A stretch of DNA of 64,000 bases from Chloroflexota bacterium (GTDB lineage: Bacteria; Chloroflexota; UBA6077): positions 1 through 64,000 of the forward strand of contig JAJZQR010000001.1 in NCBI GenBank assembly GCA_021806765.1, given 5' to 3'. The notes under the pieces were generated by a model. That model did no database searches and had not been told where the DNA came from. It worked only from the letters and a program-made list of their open reading frames with translations. Each line of letters starts with the position of its first letter. The stretch's first letter is position 1. Position numbers and translations under genes: made by a program. Of the stretch, positions 9,128-17,336 are shown piece by piece.

Positions 9128-9880
9128 CTACCGGGCGAGCCGGTAGCGCAGGAAGAGTTCGTTCTCGTGGTGGTGGAGGCTCACCAGCTGTAGCCGGGGC
9201 ACCCGGTCTAGCGGCAGCGTCTTGCCCTCCACCATGGTCCTCATGGCCGCACCCCCGATGATCTTGGGGGCCACCGTCCAGAACAGCTCGTCCACCATGC
9301 CCTCGGCGAGCAGCGCCGAGTTGAGAGTCGGGCCACCCTCCACGACGAGTCTTCGCAGACCCAACTCCTCCGCCAGCAACCGCATCATCAGGGGGAGATC
9401 GACCGTCTCCTCACCGGCCCGAATCACCCTGGCATGCTCTTGCAGCAGATCCACCCTCTCTTGAGGCACCCTTCGAGTCGTCACCACCACCCGGGGGAAG
9501 GTCGTGGAGCGAAAGAAGGTCCGATCCAGAGGCAGATCGGCACTAGCCGTGATCACGACGGCCGCGGGCTGGGGCTGCATGCCCTGGGCCACCCGCTCGT
9601 CCTGCATCTCGGGAGGGACGCTGGGGTTGACGTTCTCCCTCCGCAGCGTCTCCGCGCCCACCAGCACCCCGTCCGCCGCCTTGCGGATGCGGCGCATCAC
9701 CAGGTGATCCACTTTGCTCCCCAGGGAGTAGGCTTTGCCCCCCAGAGTAGCCTTTCCATCGACGCTGGTCACCATGTTGATCGTAGCGTAGGGGCGGTCC
9801 CAGGGCATGAGAGGGAAAGAGAGATCGTGATAGATCTCCTCCGGCGCCATCGATCGAAACTCGGGAAAGAGCATTTCCAT
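9128..9880 (-). CDS. RibD C-terminal-type NADPH-dependent reductase
   Basis: About 250 residues with the dihydrofolate-reductase fold of the RibD C-terminal domain. Family features are MVTSVDGKATLGG near the start, the KAADGVLVGAETLRREN segment, and RRLVVEGGPTLNSALL (the conserved EGG for nucleotide binding) followed by DELFWTVAPKIIGG. In riboflavin synthesis such enzymes reduce the ribosylamino side chain. No deaminase domain or other rib genes are nearby, so the substrate is open. ATG 9880 follows GAGGG by 7 bases and is preferred to the start at 9904, which lies in a repeat tract. Confidence 0.8.
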   Translation of the reverse strand: MEMLFPEFRSMAPEEIYHDLSFPLMPWDRPYATINMVTSVDGKATLGGKAYSLGSKVDHLVMRRIRKAADGVLVGAETLRRENVNPSVPPEMQDERVAQGMQPQPAAVVITASADLPLDRTFFRSTTFPRVVVTTRRVPQERVDLLQEHARVIRAGEETVDLPLMMRLLAEELGLRRLVVEGGPTLNSALLAEGMVDELFWTVAPKIIGGAAMRTMVEGKTLPLDRVPRLQLVSLHHHENELFLRYRLAR

Positions 9881-9902
9881 CGGTCGGCCCTCGGCTATCA
9901 GC

Positions 9903-9957
9903 ACTCAACACTCAGAACCCAGCACTCAGAACCCAGCACTCAGAACCCAGAACCCGG
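9903..9957. repeat. Short tandem repeats of the CACTCAGAACCCAG type
   Basis: Three near-identical 14-base units (two related heptamers, CACTCAG and AACCCAG) plus partial copies, between the reductase and MFS genes. Same repeat family as at 3000-3078. Confidence 0.7.
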
Positions 9958-9968
9958 CACCATCCGGC

Positions 9969-11354
9969 TCAGCCCCTCGCCTGCTGGGCTTTCCCCGGTA
10001 CCAGTCTCACCTTCCTGGGCGCAACCAACCACATGGCCACGATGCTCAACAGACTGCTCCCGGCGGCGCAGGCAAAAGCGATGAAGTAGCTGCCGGTGAC
10101 ATCGAAGACGTAGCCGGCAAACCACGCCCCGATGGCGCTACCGAGGCCATTGGCCACGCCTATGGTACCGTAGATGGCGCCGAAACGGCGACTGCTGAAG
10201 AGGTCCGCGCCCACTGCCGGCCCCAGGGGTGTTGCCACCCCGTAAGCCATGGCGAAGGTCAGAGGGAACAGGTACAGGAGCAGCGGAAAAGTGGTGAAGC
10301 GTGTCCCGATGAGCGCGGCGACGGCCACCGACATTGTTGTGAGGCCCATGGTGTAGGTGATTTCCCGGCCGAGCCGATCGGACACCCAGCCCCAGCCGAT
10401 CTTCGCTCCGATGCTGAAGAACCCCACCAGCCCCACCACCGAGGCCGCCAGCAACTTCTCGTATCCCCCATCCACCAGAAAGGCCACTTGATGCACGAAG
10501 ATCATCTGAGTGGCTATGTTGTTCAGGATCAGCGTCAGGAACAGCAGCCAGTAGCGGCGGGTGTGCATAGCCGAGTTCACCGTCCAATCCCGCTCCACCC
10601 ATTGCCGGTCCACGATGCGGGAGGAACGCGCCGCCGCGGCGGCGGCCATGCCTTCCCGAGACGGCGGTGATGCCGGCTTTCCGCCGTCCTTCACCAGTCC
10701 CAACTCCTCGGGTTTCCCCCGCAGGAAGAGGAGAGCGATGGGGGCCACTCCCCCCAGAACGATGCCCGCCAGCACCAGGTAGGCTGTCCGCCACTCGAAC
10801 CAGTTGATCAGCAGTTGAGTGAAGGGAACCATCAGCAGGATCCCCACTCCGAGCCCCCCCGACGCGATCCCCAGGGCTGCCCCGAGCCGTCGGGAAAACC
10901 AACCGCTGACCGTCACCACGCAGGGGATCCACCCGGCGGCACTGGACCCGACGGCGCATATCACGCCGAAGAAAAGGTAAAACTGCCACAGTTCGGTAAT
11001 CCGGCTGCAGGCTACCATGCCGATCGCCAGGATCAGGGCGCCCACAGCGATGACCCATTGAGGCCCAAACCGGTCGGTCAAGGCCCCGGCTCCCGCTCCC
11101 GCAATGCCATACACGACGACGAAGAGGGAGAATACTCCGGCAGAGGAAGCCCTGCTCCAACCGAACTGCTCCAGCAGGGCAACGAAGAAGACCGAGAAGG
11201 AGTACCACACCGTGTAGGTGAGCGCCAGGGCAACGAAAGCGGCGCCAACCACGAACCAACCGTAGAAGACAGGGAGCCGGACCCTCCAGCCCCCCAGGGC
11301 TGCTGGCGCTACGCCAATATCCCTTCGAGACTCCGACGAAGTGACTGTCGACAC
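9969..11354 (-). CDS. MFS transporter, oxalate/formate or monocarboxylate type
   Basis: A 461-residue, 12-helix major facilitator. The first helix (VFYGWFVVGAAFVALALTY) and the loop 2-3 motif GALTDRFGPQWVI are typical of the OFA/monocarboxylate group, as are GWFSRRLGAALGIASGGLGVG and the second-half motif SDRLGREITYTMGL. A cytoplasmic linker of about 45 residues separates the halves. The transported compound cannot be told from sequence, and no metabolic operon adjoins it. Confidence 0.85.
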   Translation of the reverse strand: MSTVTSSESRRDIGVAPAALGGWRVRLPVFYGWFVVGAAFVALALTYTVWYSFSVFFVALLEQFGWSRASSAGVFSLFVVVYGIAGAGAGALTDRFGPQWVIAVGALILAIGMVACSRITELWQFYLFFGVICAVGSSAAGWIPCVVTVSGWFSRRLGAALGIASGGLGVGILLMVPFTQLLINWFEWRTAYLVLAGIVLGGVAPIALLFLRGKPEELGLVKDGGKPASPPSREGMAAAAAARSSRIVDRQWVERDWTVNSAMHTRRYWLLFLTLILNNIATQMIFVHQVAFLVDGGYEKLLAASVVGLVGFFSIGAKIGWGWVSDRLGREITYTMGLTTMSVAVAALIGTRFTTFPLLLYLFPLTFAMAYGVATPLGPAVGADLFSSRRFGAIYGTIGVANGLGSAIGAWFAGYVFDVTGSYFIAFACAAGSSLLSIVAMWLVAPRKVRLVPGKAQQARG

Positions 11355-11600
11355 TATCCCCGCACCGCCTGCCCCTTCAGTGATGACGGTCGCGACCCTC
11401 GTAGAGTTGCGACCAGGAGACGCCGGCCGTGCTGCGAGGATCCTGTCTACGCCGGCGCTGCCACGCTACACCATCGGTCAGCGCCGTCATGCATTATAGT
11501 CCCCTGGCGCCGAACCGGTCCACGCGACCGATGGTTTGCTGTTGGGCTGCGGGAGGGCTATATTTGTGTGGCCTTCAACGCCGAAAGGAGCGAACAACCG

Positions 11601-11852
11601 ATGGACACAGTGAAGATCCAGATCTATGGCGCCCTGTGGTGCCCCGACTGCCGCCGGGCCAAGCACTTTCTGGACGAGCGGCAGATACCGTACGACTGGC
11701 ACGATACCGAGAAGGACCAGAACGCTCGCGACTACGTCCAGCGGGTCAACGGGGGCAAACGGAGCATACCCACCATCGTTTTAGAGGATGGCTCCATCTT
11801 GGTGGAACCGAGCAACGCCGAACTGGCGAAGAAGCTGACCGGTCAGCAATAA
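11601..11852 (+). CDS. Glutaredoxin-like protein with CPDC motif
   Basis: An 83-residue thioredoxin-fold protein: beta strand IQIYGALWCPDCRRAKHFLD (active-site CPDC), then the TIPT-type cis-proline segment RSIPTIVLEDGSILVEPSNA. The length suits a glutaredoxin or mycoredoxin. It probably reduces disulfides or mixed disulfides with a low-molecular-weight thiol. Start ATG 11601 follows AAAGGAG by 10 bases. Confidence 0.82.
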   Translation: MDTVKIQIYGALWCPDCRRAKHFLDERQIPYDWHDTEKDQNARDYVQRVNGGKRSIPTIVLEDGSILVEPSNAELAKKLTGQQ

Positions 11853-11867
11853 GACCGAACCAGCAGC

Positions 11868-11896
11868 TTTACACACACGACGGCACGTTCTATAAT
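11868..11896 (+). promoter_or_regulatory. Sigma-70-type promoter of the metX T-box leader
   Basis: TTTACA at 11868-11873, a 17-bp spacer, and TATAAT at 11891-11896. Predicted transcription start is near 11903, just before the T-box leader. Confidence 0.7.
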
Positions 11897-11944
11897 CCCT
11901 TAACCTGTTGAACCAGCTTCCGACAAGCGCATACCTAAAGGCTT

Positions 11945-12243
11945 TGAAGAGGACGAGTAACCGGTGCCGAACGCTCCAGAGAGCCGCGTTGCTGAGAGGC
12001 GGTGCAGGAGGGCCGGTGAATATGACCTCTGAGCCGCAGGCTGAACGGGGCCATCGGGGTCCTCAGTAGGCCGAGCCGGTGTCTCCGCGGAGACGTACAG
12101 CCCCCGTTATAAGGGCTGGGGTATCGGATCGAGGAGTCTCGATCCCGTACTCGTCGAGGCGGTCGCCGTGAGGCGGTCGCGAAGCAGGGTGGTAACACGA
12201 GAGAAGGCCCTCGTCCCTAGCAGGGGACGGGGCCCTTTCTATT
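11945..12243 (+). promoter_or_regulatory. T-box riboswitch, tRNA-Met type, ahead of metX
   Basis: The leader shows the ordered T-box landmarks: the S-turn GACGAGTA (about 11952-11959), an AGAGAG bulge region, a specifier segment GTGAATATGACC with ATG at 12022-12024, the T-box core AGGGTGGTAACACG (about 12186-12199), and a terminator stem (about 12207-12235) followed by TTTCTATTT. The TGGT bulge would pair with the ACCA end of tRNA-Met. The Met specifier matches the downstream metX-metW operon. In this class uncharged tRNA stabilises the antiterminator and turns the operon on. The stem I boundaries are approximate. Confidence 0.85.
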
Positions 12244-12250
12244 TGTATGG

Positions 12251-13474
12251 ATGGTGGAAAGCAGGCGCGCAGTCGTGGAACCGGGATCCGTCGGAATCGT
12301 CAAAACCCAGTACTTCACCTTTGCCGAGCCGCCTGACCAGATGGTCCTCGACAGCGGGGAGAGGTTCGGCCCCATCACCCTGGCCTACGAGACTTATGGC
12401 GAGCTGAACGCCGAGAGGAGCAACGCCATCCTGGCCTGCCACGCCCTCTCGGGGGACGCTCACGCAGCAGGCGTCAGCGCCGAGGAGGGGGGCGTGAGCG
12501 CGGCAGACACCGGCTTTGGAGCCAAGTCCGGCAAAGCGGTGGACACGAAGAAGCTGGGCTGGTGGGATAACATGATCGGCCCGGGCAAGGCTTTCGACAC
12601 CAACCGCTACTTCGTGATCTGCTCCAACATCCTCGGAGGGTGCCGGGGCTCCACGGGGCCGAGTTCTGTCAACCCCGCCACCGGCCGGCCCTACGGGCTC
12701 AGCTTCCCGGTGGTAACGGTGGGCGACATGGTGCGGGCTCAGAAGAAGCTGCTGGAGCATCTGGGCATAGAGCGATTGCTGGCCGTGGCCGGCGGGTCTC
12801 TGGGAGGGATGCAGGCCCTCCAGTGGGCCGTCGCCTACCCCGAGGCTGTCCGAGCCTGCATCCCCATAGCTACCACCGCCCGGCTCTCGGCCCAGGGGAT
12901 CGCCTTCGACGAGGTAGGTCGCCAGGCCATCATGGCCGACCAGAACTGGCACGGGGGCGACTACTACGGCCGGAACACGCCGCTGCCTGGACTCGCGGTA
13001 GCCCGGATGCTGGGGCATATCACCTATCTGAGCGACGAGGCGATGCACCAGAAGTTCGGCCGCCGGCTGCGCAACCGGGAAAAGTACGGCTTCGATTTCT
13101 CCACCGATTTCGAGGTGGAGAGCTACCTGCGCCACCAGGGTGACAGCTTCATCCGCCGCTTCGACGCCAACAGCTACCTGTACATCACCAAGGCCATCGA
13201 CTACTTCGACCTGGCCAACGGCCACGGAGGGCTCGGGATAGCCTTCCAGAAGGTGCAGGCCCGTTTCCTGGTAATCTCTTTCAGTTCCGACTGGCTATAC
13301 CCGCCCTATCAGTCCAAGGAGATTGTCAAGGCGCTGAAGGTCAACGGCATCGACGTTAGCTACTGCGAGATCCCCTCCTCCTACGGCCACGACGCCTTCC
13401 TGCTGGAGGAGGCGGCCCAGACGCCCCTGATCAAGGGCTTCCTGGACTACACCATGCGGGGAAGGGGGCGGTAA
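12251..13474 (+). CDS. metX: Homoserine O-acetyltransferase
   Basis: A 407-residue alpha/beta hydrolase that acylates homoserine in methionine synthesis. It has the family opening [20 protein letters not shown], the oxyanion segment [14 protein letters not shown], the nucleophile elbow [13 protein letters not shown] and the catalytic His region [10 protein letters not shown]. Controlled by the T-box immediately upstream and followed at 3 bp by metW. ATG 12251 is very close to the terminator stem, and a GTG at 12275 (before [11 protein letters not shown]) is an alternative start. Confidence 0.93.
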   Translation: MVESRRAVVEPGSVGIVKTQYFTFAEPPDQMVLDSGERFGPITLAYETYGELNAERSNAILACHALSGDAHAAGVSAEEGGVSAADTGFGAKSGKAVDTKKLGWWDNMIGPGKAFDTNRYFVICSNILGGCRGSTGPSSVNPATGRPYGLSFPVVTVGDMVRAQKKLLEHLGIERLLAVAGGSLGGMQALQWAVAYPEAVRACIPIATTARLSAQGIAFDEVGRQAIMADQNWHGGDYYGRNTPLPGLAVARMLGHITYLSDEAMHQKFGRRLRNREKYGFDFSTDFEVESYLRHQGDSFIRRFDANSYLYITKAIDYFDLANGHGGLGIAFQKVQARFLVISFSSDWLYPPYQSKEIVKALKVNGIDVSYCEIPSSYGHDAFLLEEAAQTPLIKGFLDYTMRGRGR

Positions 13475-13477
13475 CCG

Positions 13478-14107
13478 ATGGTCACCAAGCTGAACAACGA
13501 GATCGCGGTACCGGTGGCGACGGAGAGGATCGATCTCCACCTCATCGCCCAACTGGTGGAAGAGCGCTCGACCGTGTTGGACCTGGGGTGCGGCGATGGG
13601 GACCTGATGGATCTGCTGATGCTCGAGAGGCAGGCCATCGTCAGGGGGGTGGAGATCGCCGAGGAGGGAGTCTACCACTGCATCGCACGGGGGTTATCGG
13701 TCCATCATGGTGACCTGGACGAGGGGTTGGAGGATTACCCGGACGGCTCTTTCGACTGCGTCATCCTGAGCCAGACCCTCCAGGCGGTCCACAAGCCTCG
13801 ATTGGTCCTTCAGGAGATGCTCAGGGTCGGCCGGCTGGGGATCGTCTCCTTCCCGAATTTCGCCTTCTGGCAGCATCGCCTCCAACTGGCGGTGCGGGGC
13901 CGGATGCCCAAGTCCCGGGACCTGCCCTACGAGTGGTACGACACCCCCAATATCCACCTGACCACGATCCAGGACTTCCAGGATCTGTGCAAAGCTGAGG
14001 GGATCTCGGTGGCGAAGGCCCTATACCTCTCAGGCAACCGGCAGGTGCACTGGCTCCCCAACCTCCGGGCCAGCATGGCGGTGTTCGTGATCCAGCGGCA
14101 GCCCTAG
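13478..14107 (+). CDS. metW: Methionine biosynthesis protein MetW
   Basis: A 209-residue SAM-dependent-methyltransferase-fold protein. It has the binding loop VLDLGCGDGDLMDLL, and MetW features such as RGVEIAEEGVYHCIARGLSV and LPYEWYDTPNIHLTTIQDF. MetW works with MetX in homoserine acylation in many bacteria, and the tandem arrangement fits that role. The last bases overlap the end of the convergent RdhA-like gene. Confidence 0.92.
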   Translation: MVTKLNNEIAVPVATERIDLHLIAQLVEERSTVLDLGCGDGDLMDLLMLERQAIVRGVEIAEEGVYHCIARGLSVHHGDLDEGLEDYPDGSFDCVILSQTLQAVHKPRLVLQEMLRVGRLGIVSFPNFAFWQHRLQLAVRGRMPKSRDLPYEWYDTPNIHLTTIQDFQDLCKAEGISVAKALYLSGNRQVHWLPNLRASMAVFVIQRQP

Positions 14108-15291
14108 CTATCCCCGAGGTACTTCCTCAGCCACGCCGGCAGGGTCGCACGGATCTGGCGCACCGTAGCCAGGGTGGCGGGATCCAGAACTGGGTCCGGG
14201 TGGCTCGGCCGCAGGGCACGGGTCAGGTTATCGGGCCGGCTCCATGGGCAAGCCACCAGGCAGAGGGCGCAATCGCTCCCCGCCTGACGCCAGTGGTGGT
14301 AGCAGCGCCCCGCAGCCAGCTTCCACCGCCTAACCCCTCGCACCGGCATCTTGTCTCCCGAGGGGATTGCTCCGCTGGGGCAAGCCTTCGCGCACAGCTT
14401 GCAGTCGTGGCAGAACTGCTGGATGCCCAGGTCCACCGGCTGATCCAAAGCCATGGGCAGGTCGGTGCTGACCGTAGCCAGCCGCAGGCTGCTGCCGAAC
14501 TCTCGGGTAATCAACACGCCGGAACGGCCCAACTCGCCAAGGCCGGCGTCCACCGCGACCGGAACTGAGAGTAGCTGGTAGTCGCGCAGGTGGTGGGCCC
14601 GGGCGGAGTACCCTAGACCGCGGAGGTAGTTGGCCAGTTCCACGGCGATGACTGCCGACCTGGCATAGGCCAGGGCGCTCTCCATCAGCACGGGAAAGCC
14701 AGGGGCATACCGTCGCAGCAGGTCGTAATCCATGGCGATCCCCAGGGAGATGGCGTAGGGGTGAGGGAGGGCGATCTCCTTGCCCCAGCTCTGGCCGTAG
14801 AAGGTGCGGCCGACGTGAGAGTAAACGAAAGCGGGGTTCAGGCGACCGATCCCGACCAGATCCGCCCCCAAATAGCTGGCCACCGCCTTCACCTTGAGGG
14901 ATGCGTCCTGGGGATCCATCGAGACCCGTGCTAAGCCGGCCTCGGCGCCCACGGTCCGGCCCCCGACGGACACGCCCTCCTTCGGCAACCCGGCGATGAA
15001 CGCCGAACCGAAGAGGCTATCCAGGGCGGCCCTGTCCGAAGGCGCGGCAGCGCTCCCCAGGGGCGGAAGGGATCGGAGGAAGTCGTCGGCAGGCTGGAAC
15101 TCCTCGTGGGCCTGGTAGTAGGCCCGATAGCGATCGGTATCCGGCTCCAGGTCCATGCGGGCAAAGAGGCAATCGCGCTCGTCGAACCGCTCCAGCGGGC
15201 CGACCACATCTCCACGGTAGGTGGCTTCCGCTACTCTCCTTCCCTCGAAGAGGGAGCGCCACTCCACAGCGCGCCCGGACGCGTTGGTCAC
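14104..15291 (-). CDS. Reductive-dehalogenase-like iron-sulfur protein, cytoplasmic type
   Basis: A 395-residue protein with two 4Fe-4S motifs near the C-terminus: CHDCKLCAKACPSGAI (CxxCxxCxxxCP) and C-x10-C-x2-C-x3-CPW (the RCYHHW to VACPWS segment). The spacing and surrounding residues (MDYDLLRRYAP, the helix before LRGLGYSA, then RCYxxW) resemble RdhA reductive dehalogenases more than queuosine QueG, which is the main alternative. There is no TAT signal and no RdhB membrane anchor gene, so it would be a cytoplasmic, catabolic-type or repurposed corrinoid enzyme. A GTG start at 15291 is used. Confidence 0.7.
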   Translation of the reverse strand: MTNASGRAVEWRSLFEGRRVAEATYRGDVVGPLERFDERDCLFARMDLEPDTDRYRAYYQAHEEFQPADDFLRSLPPLGSAAAPSDRAALDSLFGSAFIAGLPKEGVSVGGRTVGAEAGLARVSMDPQDASLKVKAVASYLGADLVGIGRLNPAFVYSHVGRTFYGQSWGKEIALPHPYAISLGIAMDYDLLRRYAPGFPVLMESALAYARSAVIAVELANYLRGLGYSARAHHLRDYQLLSVPVAVDAGLGELGRSGVLITREFGSSLRLATVSTDLPMALDQPVDLGIQQFCHDCKLCAKACPSGAIPSGDKMPVRGVRRWKLAAGRCYHHWRQAGSDCALCLVACPWSRPDNLTRALRPSHPDPVLDPATLATVRQIRATLPAWLRKYLGDS

Positions 15292-15335
15292 AGCTATTCC
15301 CCGTCTCGTTGCGCCTATTGGCTTGTGCCTCTCGC

Positions 15336-15806
15336 CTAGCTCGCCTTGTCCAGATCCACGATCTGAACCTTCCCCACGTAGCTCTTGCTCCGATAGTAGG
15401 TTGCGGTTTGCAGCTTGGCCACGATATCGGCCATCCGCTGGGAAGCCTCCGACATCCTCTCTGCCAGGACTCGCAGCTCCTCCTGGCTCCGGTCGCGGCC
15501 AGACATCAACTCCGCGGTACTGATCACCACGGTGAGAGGCTGGTTCAACTCGTGAGCCACGGCTCCAGCCAACTGGACGATGGTCTCATCCCGAGCCGCC
15601 TGCTGGATGATCCGTTCGGCACGCCGATAGAGGATGGTGATGGCACCGGCACTGACCAGACCGACCACCCAGGTAGCAAGAATGAGGGAACCCGCCACGG
15701 CTTCGGAAGAGAGGGCTGGCCCGAAGGACTGATGGCTGAGCACAACGAAAGTGAACAGCAGCAGGGCAGAAAGAATCAGCAGCCAGACAGACAGTATGAA
15801 CCGCAC
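15336..15806 (-). CDS. Membrane protein with isolated HisKA (DHp) domain, no kinase domain
   Basis: A 156-residue protein. Two hydrophobic helices (FILSVWLLILSALLLFTF and ILATWVVGLVSAGAITILY) are followed by a coiled segment and a HisKA domain with LAGAVAHELNQPLTVVI, which contains the phosphorylatable His. The protein ends about 70 residues later with no HATPase domain. GTG 15806 follows GGAGGGA and starts at the first membrane helix, so the longer upstream frame is rejected. It could be a phosphotransfer partner for another kinase or a remnant. Confidence 0.65.
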   Translation of the reverse strand: MRFILSVWLLILSALLLFTFVVLSHQSFGPALSSEAVAGSLILATWVVGLVSAGAITILYRRAERIIQQAARDETIVQLAGAVAHELNQPLTVVISTAELMSGRDRSQEELRVLAERMSEASQRMADIVAKLQTATYYRSKSYVGKVQIVDLDKAS

Positions 15807-15991
15807 AGGGCTAACTCCCTCCGTATGCGGATCTCGACGGTGAAGCGGCGAGGTCCTGGCGCGATCCCTCCGCCCGGCCTCTGCTGCATCATGGACTCGA
15901 GCAGCTCTCCGGCCACGTCCCCTTCGACACACCCCACACGGAGCGGCTCCACTCGAATTATATCATCGGGTAATGAATGTCGCTAGCGGGT

Positions 15992-16636
15992 TTACTCGAT
16001 TACGCGCACCACCTCTTCCAGCGGTTTCCGTGCACCGGGCGCCGGGGCTTCGGCAGGGTAACCCACCGGCACCAGGGCGAACAGCTCTACATCGCTGGGG
16101 ACCTCCAACATCCGCTCGATCTCCCGCCTCGCCAGCATGGGGCCCGCCATCCAACAAGCACCCAGACCCAGGCTGTGGAGCGCCAGCAACAGGTAGCCGG
16201 TGGCCCCGGCGATGGTTTGAATCCTGGAGCTGATCTCCTCACGGTTGGCTATCATCTCCCGAGCCGACGCGTCCGTCTGACCCCTGCGGCGCAACACCTT
16301 GTCCGCCGCACTCTGGTACCCGCCCATGGCCACCGCTATGACGGCCGGCGCCTTCCGGAAGAAAGCCGCGCTCGCCCTGTAACGAGCGAAGGTCTGGCCG
16401 AACTCCGCCGCCTCCGGCCAACTCGCCATCAAATCCACCTTGGCCTGAACAGAGTCGGCTATCCAATCGATAATCCGTGGATTCTTCACGACGAAGAACT
16501 TCCAGGGCTGATAGTTGCCGCCATTGGGGGCCCAGGCGGCCAGGCTTATGGCTTCCAGGATGAGGTCGGTGGGGACCTCTCTATCCTGGTACTGGCGAAT
16601 GGATCTCCTGGTCTTGATAGCCTCTTCCAGCTCCAC
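15992..16636 (-). CDS. Nitroreductase family flavoprotein
   Basis: A 214-residue FMN-dependent nitroreductase-fold protein: KTRRSIRQYQDREVPTDLIL at the start (phosphate-binding Arg cluster), LAAWAPNGGNYQPWKFFVV (FMN loop), and GATGYLLLALHSLGLGACWM near the C-terminus. Its electron acceptor is unknown. GTG 16636 follows GGAGGAG. It is transcribed away from a MarR gene about 200 bp away, which may control it. Confidence 0.82.
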   Translation of the reverse strand: MELEEAIKTRRSIRQYQDREVPTDLILEAISLAAWAPNGGNYQPWKFFVVKNPRIIDWIADSVQAKVDLMASWPEAAEFGQTFARYRASAAFFRKAPAVIAVAMGGYQSAADKVLRRRGQTDASAREMIANREEISSRIQTIAGATGYLLLALHSLGLGACWMAGPMLARREIERMLEVPSDVELFALVPVGYPAEAPAPGARKPLEEVVRVIE

Positions 16637-16835
16637 AGATACTCCTCCTGCGATAGTCTGATGAGTCGAGGTTCGAGGGAGGCCACGGGCCGCGGACGTG
16701 ACCCGCCCCCTGAGTCCCTCTATGATAGCCCCGTTCAGGGGAAAGGGGCAATGGCCGCTACCCCTGGTAGAATAGTGGCCATCTGCCACTTGCCCGTAGC
16801 TTCGCTCAAGGGATATACTTAGCCCCCCTGATAAT

Positions 16836-17336
16836 ATGGACGCAAACTTAGCTGGCCCAGAAGAGAACAGACAGAGAGATAGGGCAGCCGCGCAACTGCT
16901 GGAGGCAGTACCGCGCCTTCGGCGGCTCATATCGGCAGCGGCCCAGGCCGACGACAGTACCGGCACCCTCACCCTGACCCAACTCCGGGTCCTCGGGCGG
17001 CTAGTCCAGGGGCTCCAACTGCCCAGCGAGCTTGCCCGGGCGCTGGAGATCACACCGGCTACTGCCAGCGAGATAGTCGACCTGCTGGTGCGGCGGGGAC
17101 TCGTCGAGCGGCACAGCCAGCCGGGCGACCGGCGGCGTACCCCTCTCGTGGTTACCTCTGCAGGTCTGGCCCGGTGGGAAGCAGCCATGGCCAGAGCGTT
17201 GGAGGCCCTGAAACATCTGCTGGCCGGCATGGACCACGCCCATCTAGCGGCCTTCCAGGATGGTCTGGAGGCGTTGCTGGGGCTGCTCGGCGAGCGAGCG
17301 CCGCAAGCGGGCGGCAGGAGCGAGAATGGGCACTGA
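16836..17336 (+). CDS. MarR-family transcriptional regulator
   Basis: A 166-residue winged-helix protein. The DNA-binding region runs from LTLTQLRVLGRL through SELARALEITPATASEIVDL (recognition helix) to the wing VERHSQPGDRRRTPLVVT, flanked by dimerisation helices. It lies between a divergent nitroreductase and an overlapping downstream MFS exporter, the usual setting of a MarR repressor sensing a drug or phenolic ligand. Confidence 0.85.
   Translation: MDANLAGPEENRQRDRAAAQLLEAVPRLRRLISAAAQADDSTGTLTLTQLRVLGRLVQGLQLPSELARALEITPATASEIVDLLVRRGLVERHSQPGDRRRTPLVVTSAGLARWEAAMARALEALKHLLAGMDHAHLAAFQDGLEALLGLLGERAPQAGGRSENGH

Noticed and set aside
11935..12198. Minus-strand 87-codon open frame
   Set aside because: It is the complement of the T-box leader, whose RNA landmarks explain the sequence. 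No domain or ribosome site.
15807..15932. N-terminal extension of the HisKA membrane protein
   Set aside because: Arg-rich, and the GTG with a ribosome site at the first membrane helix is a better start.
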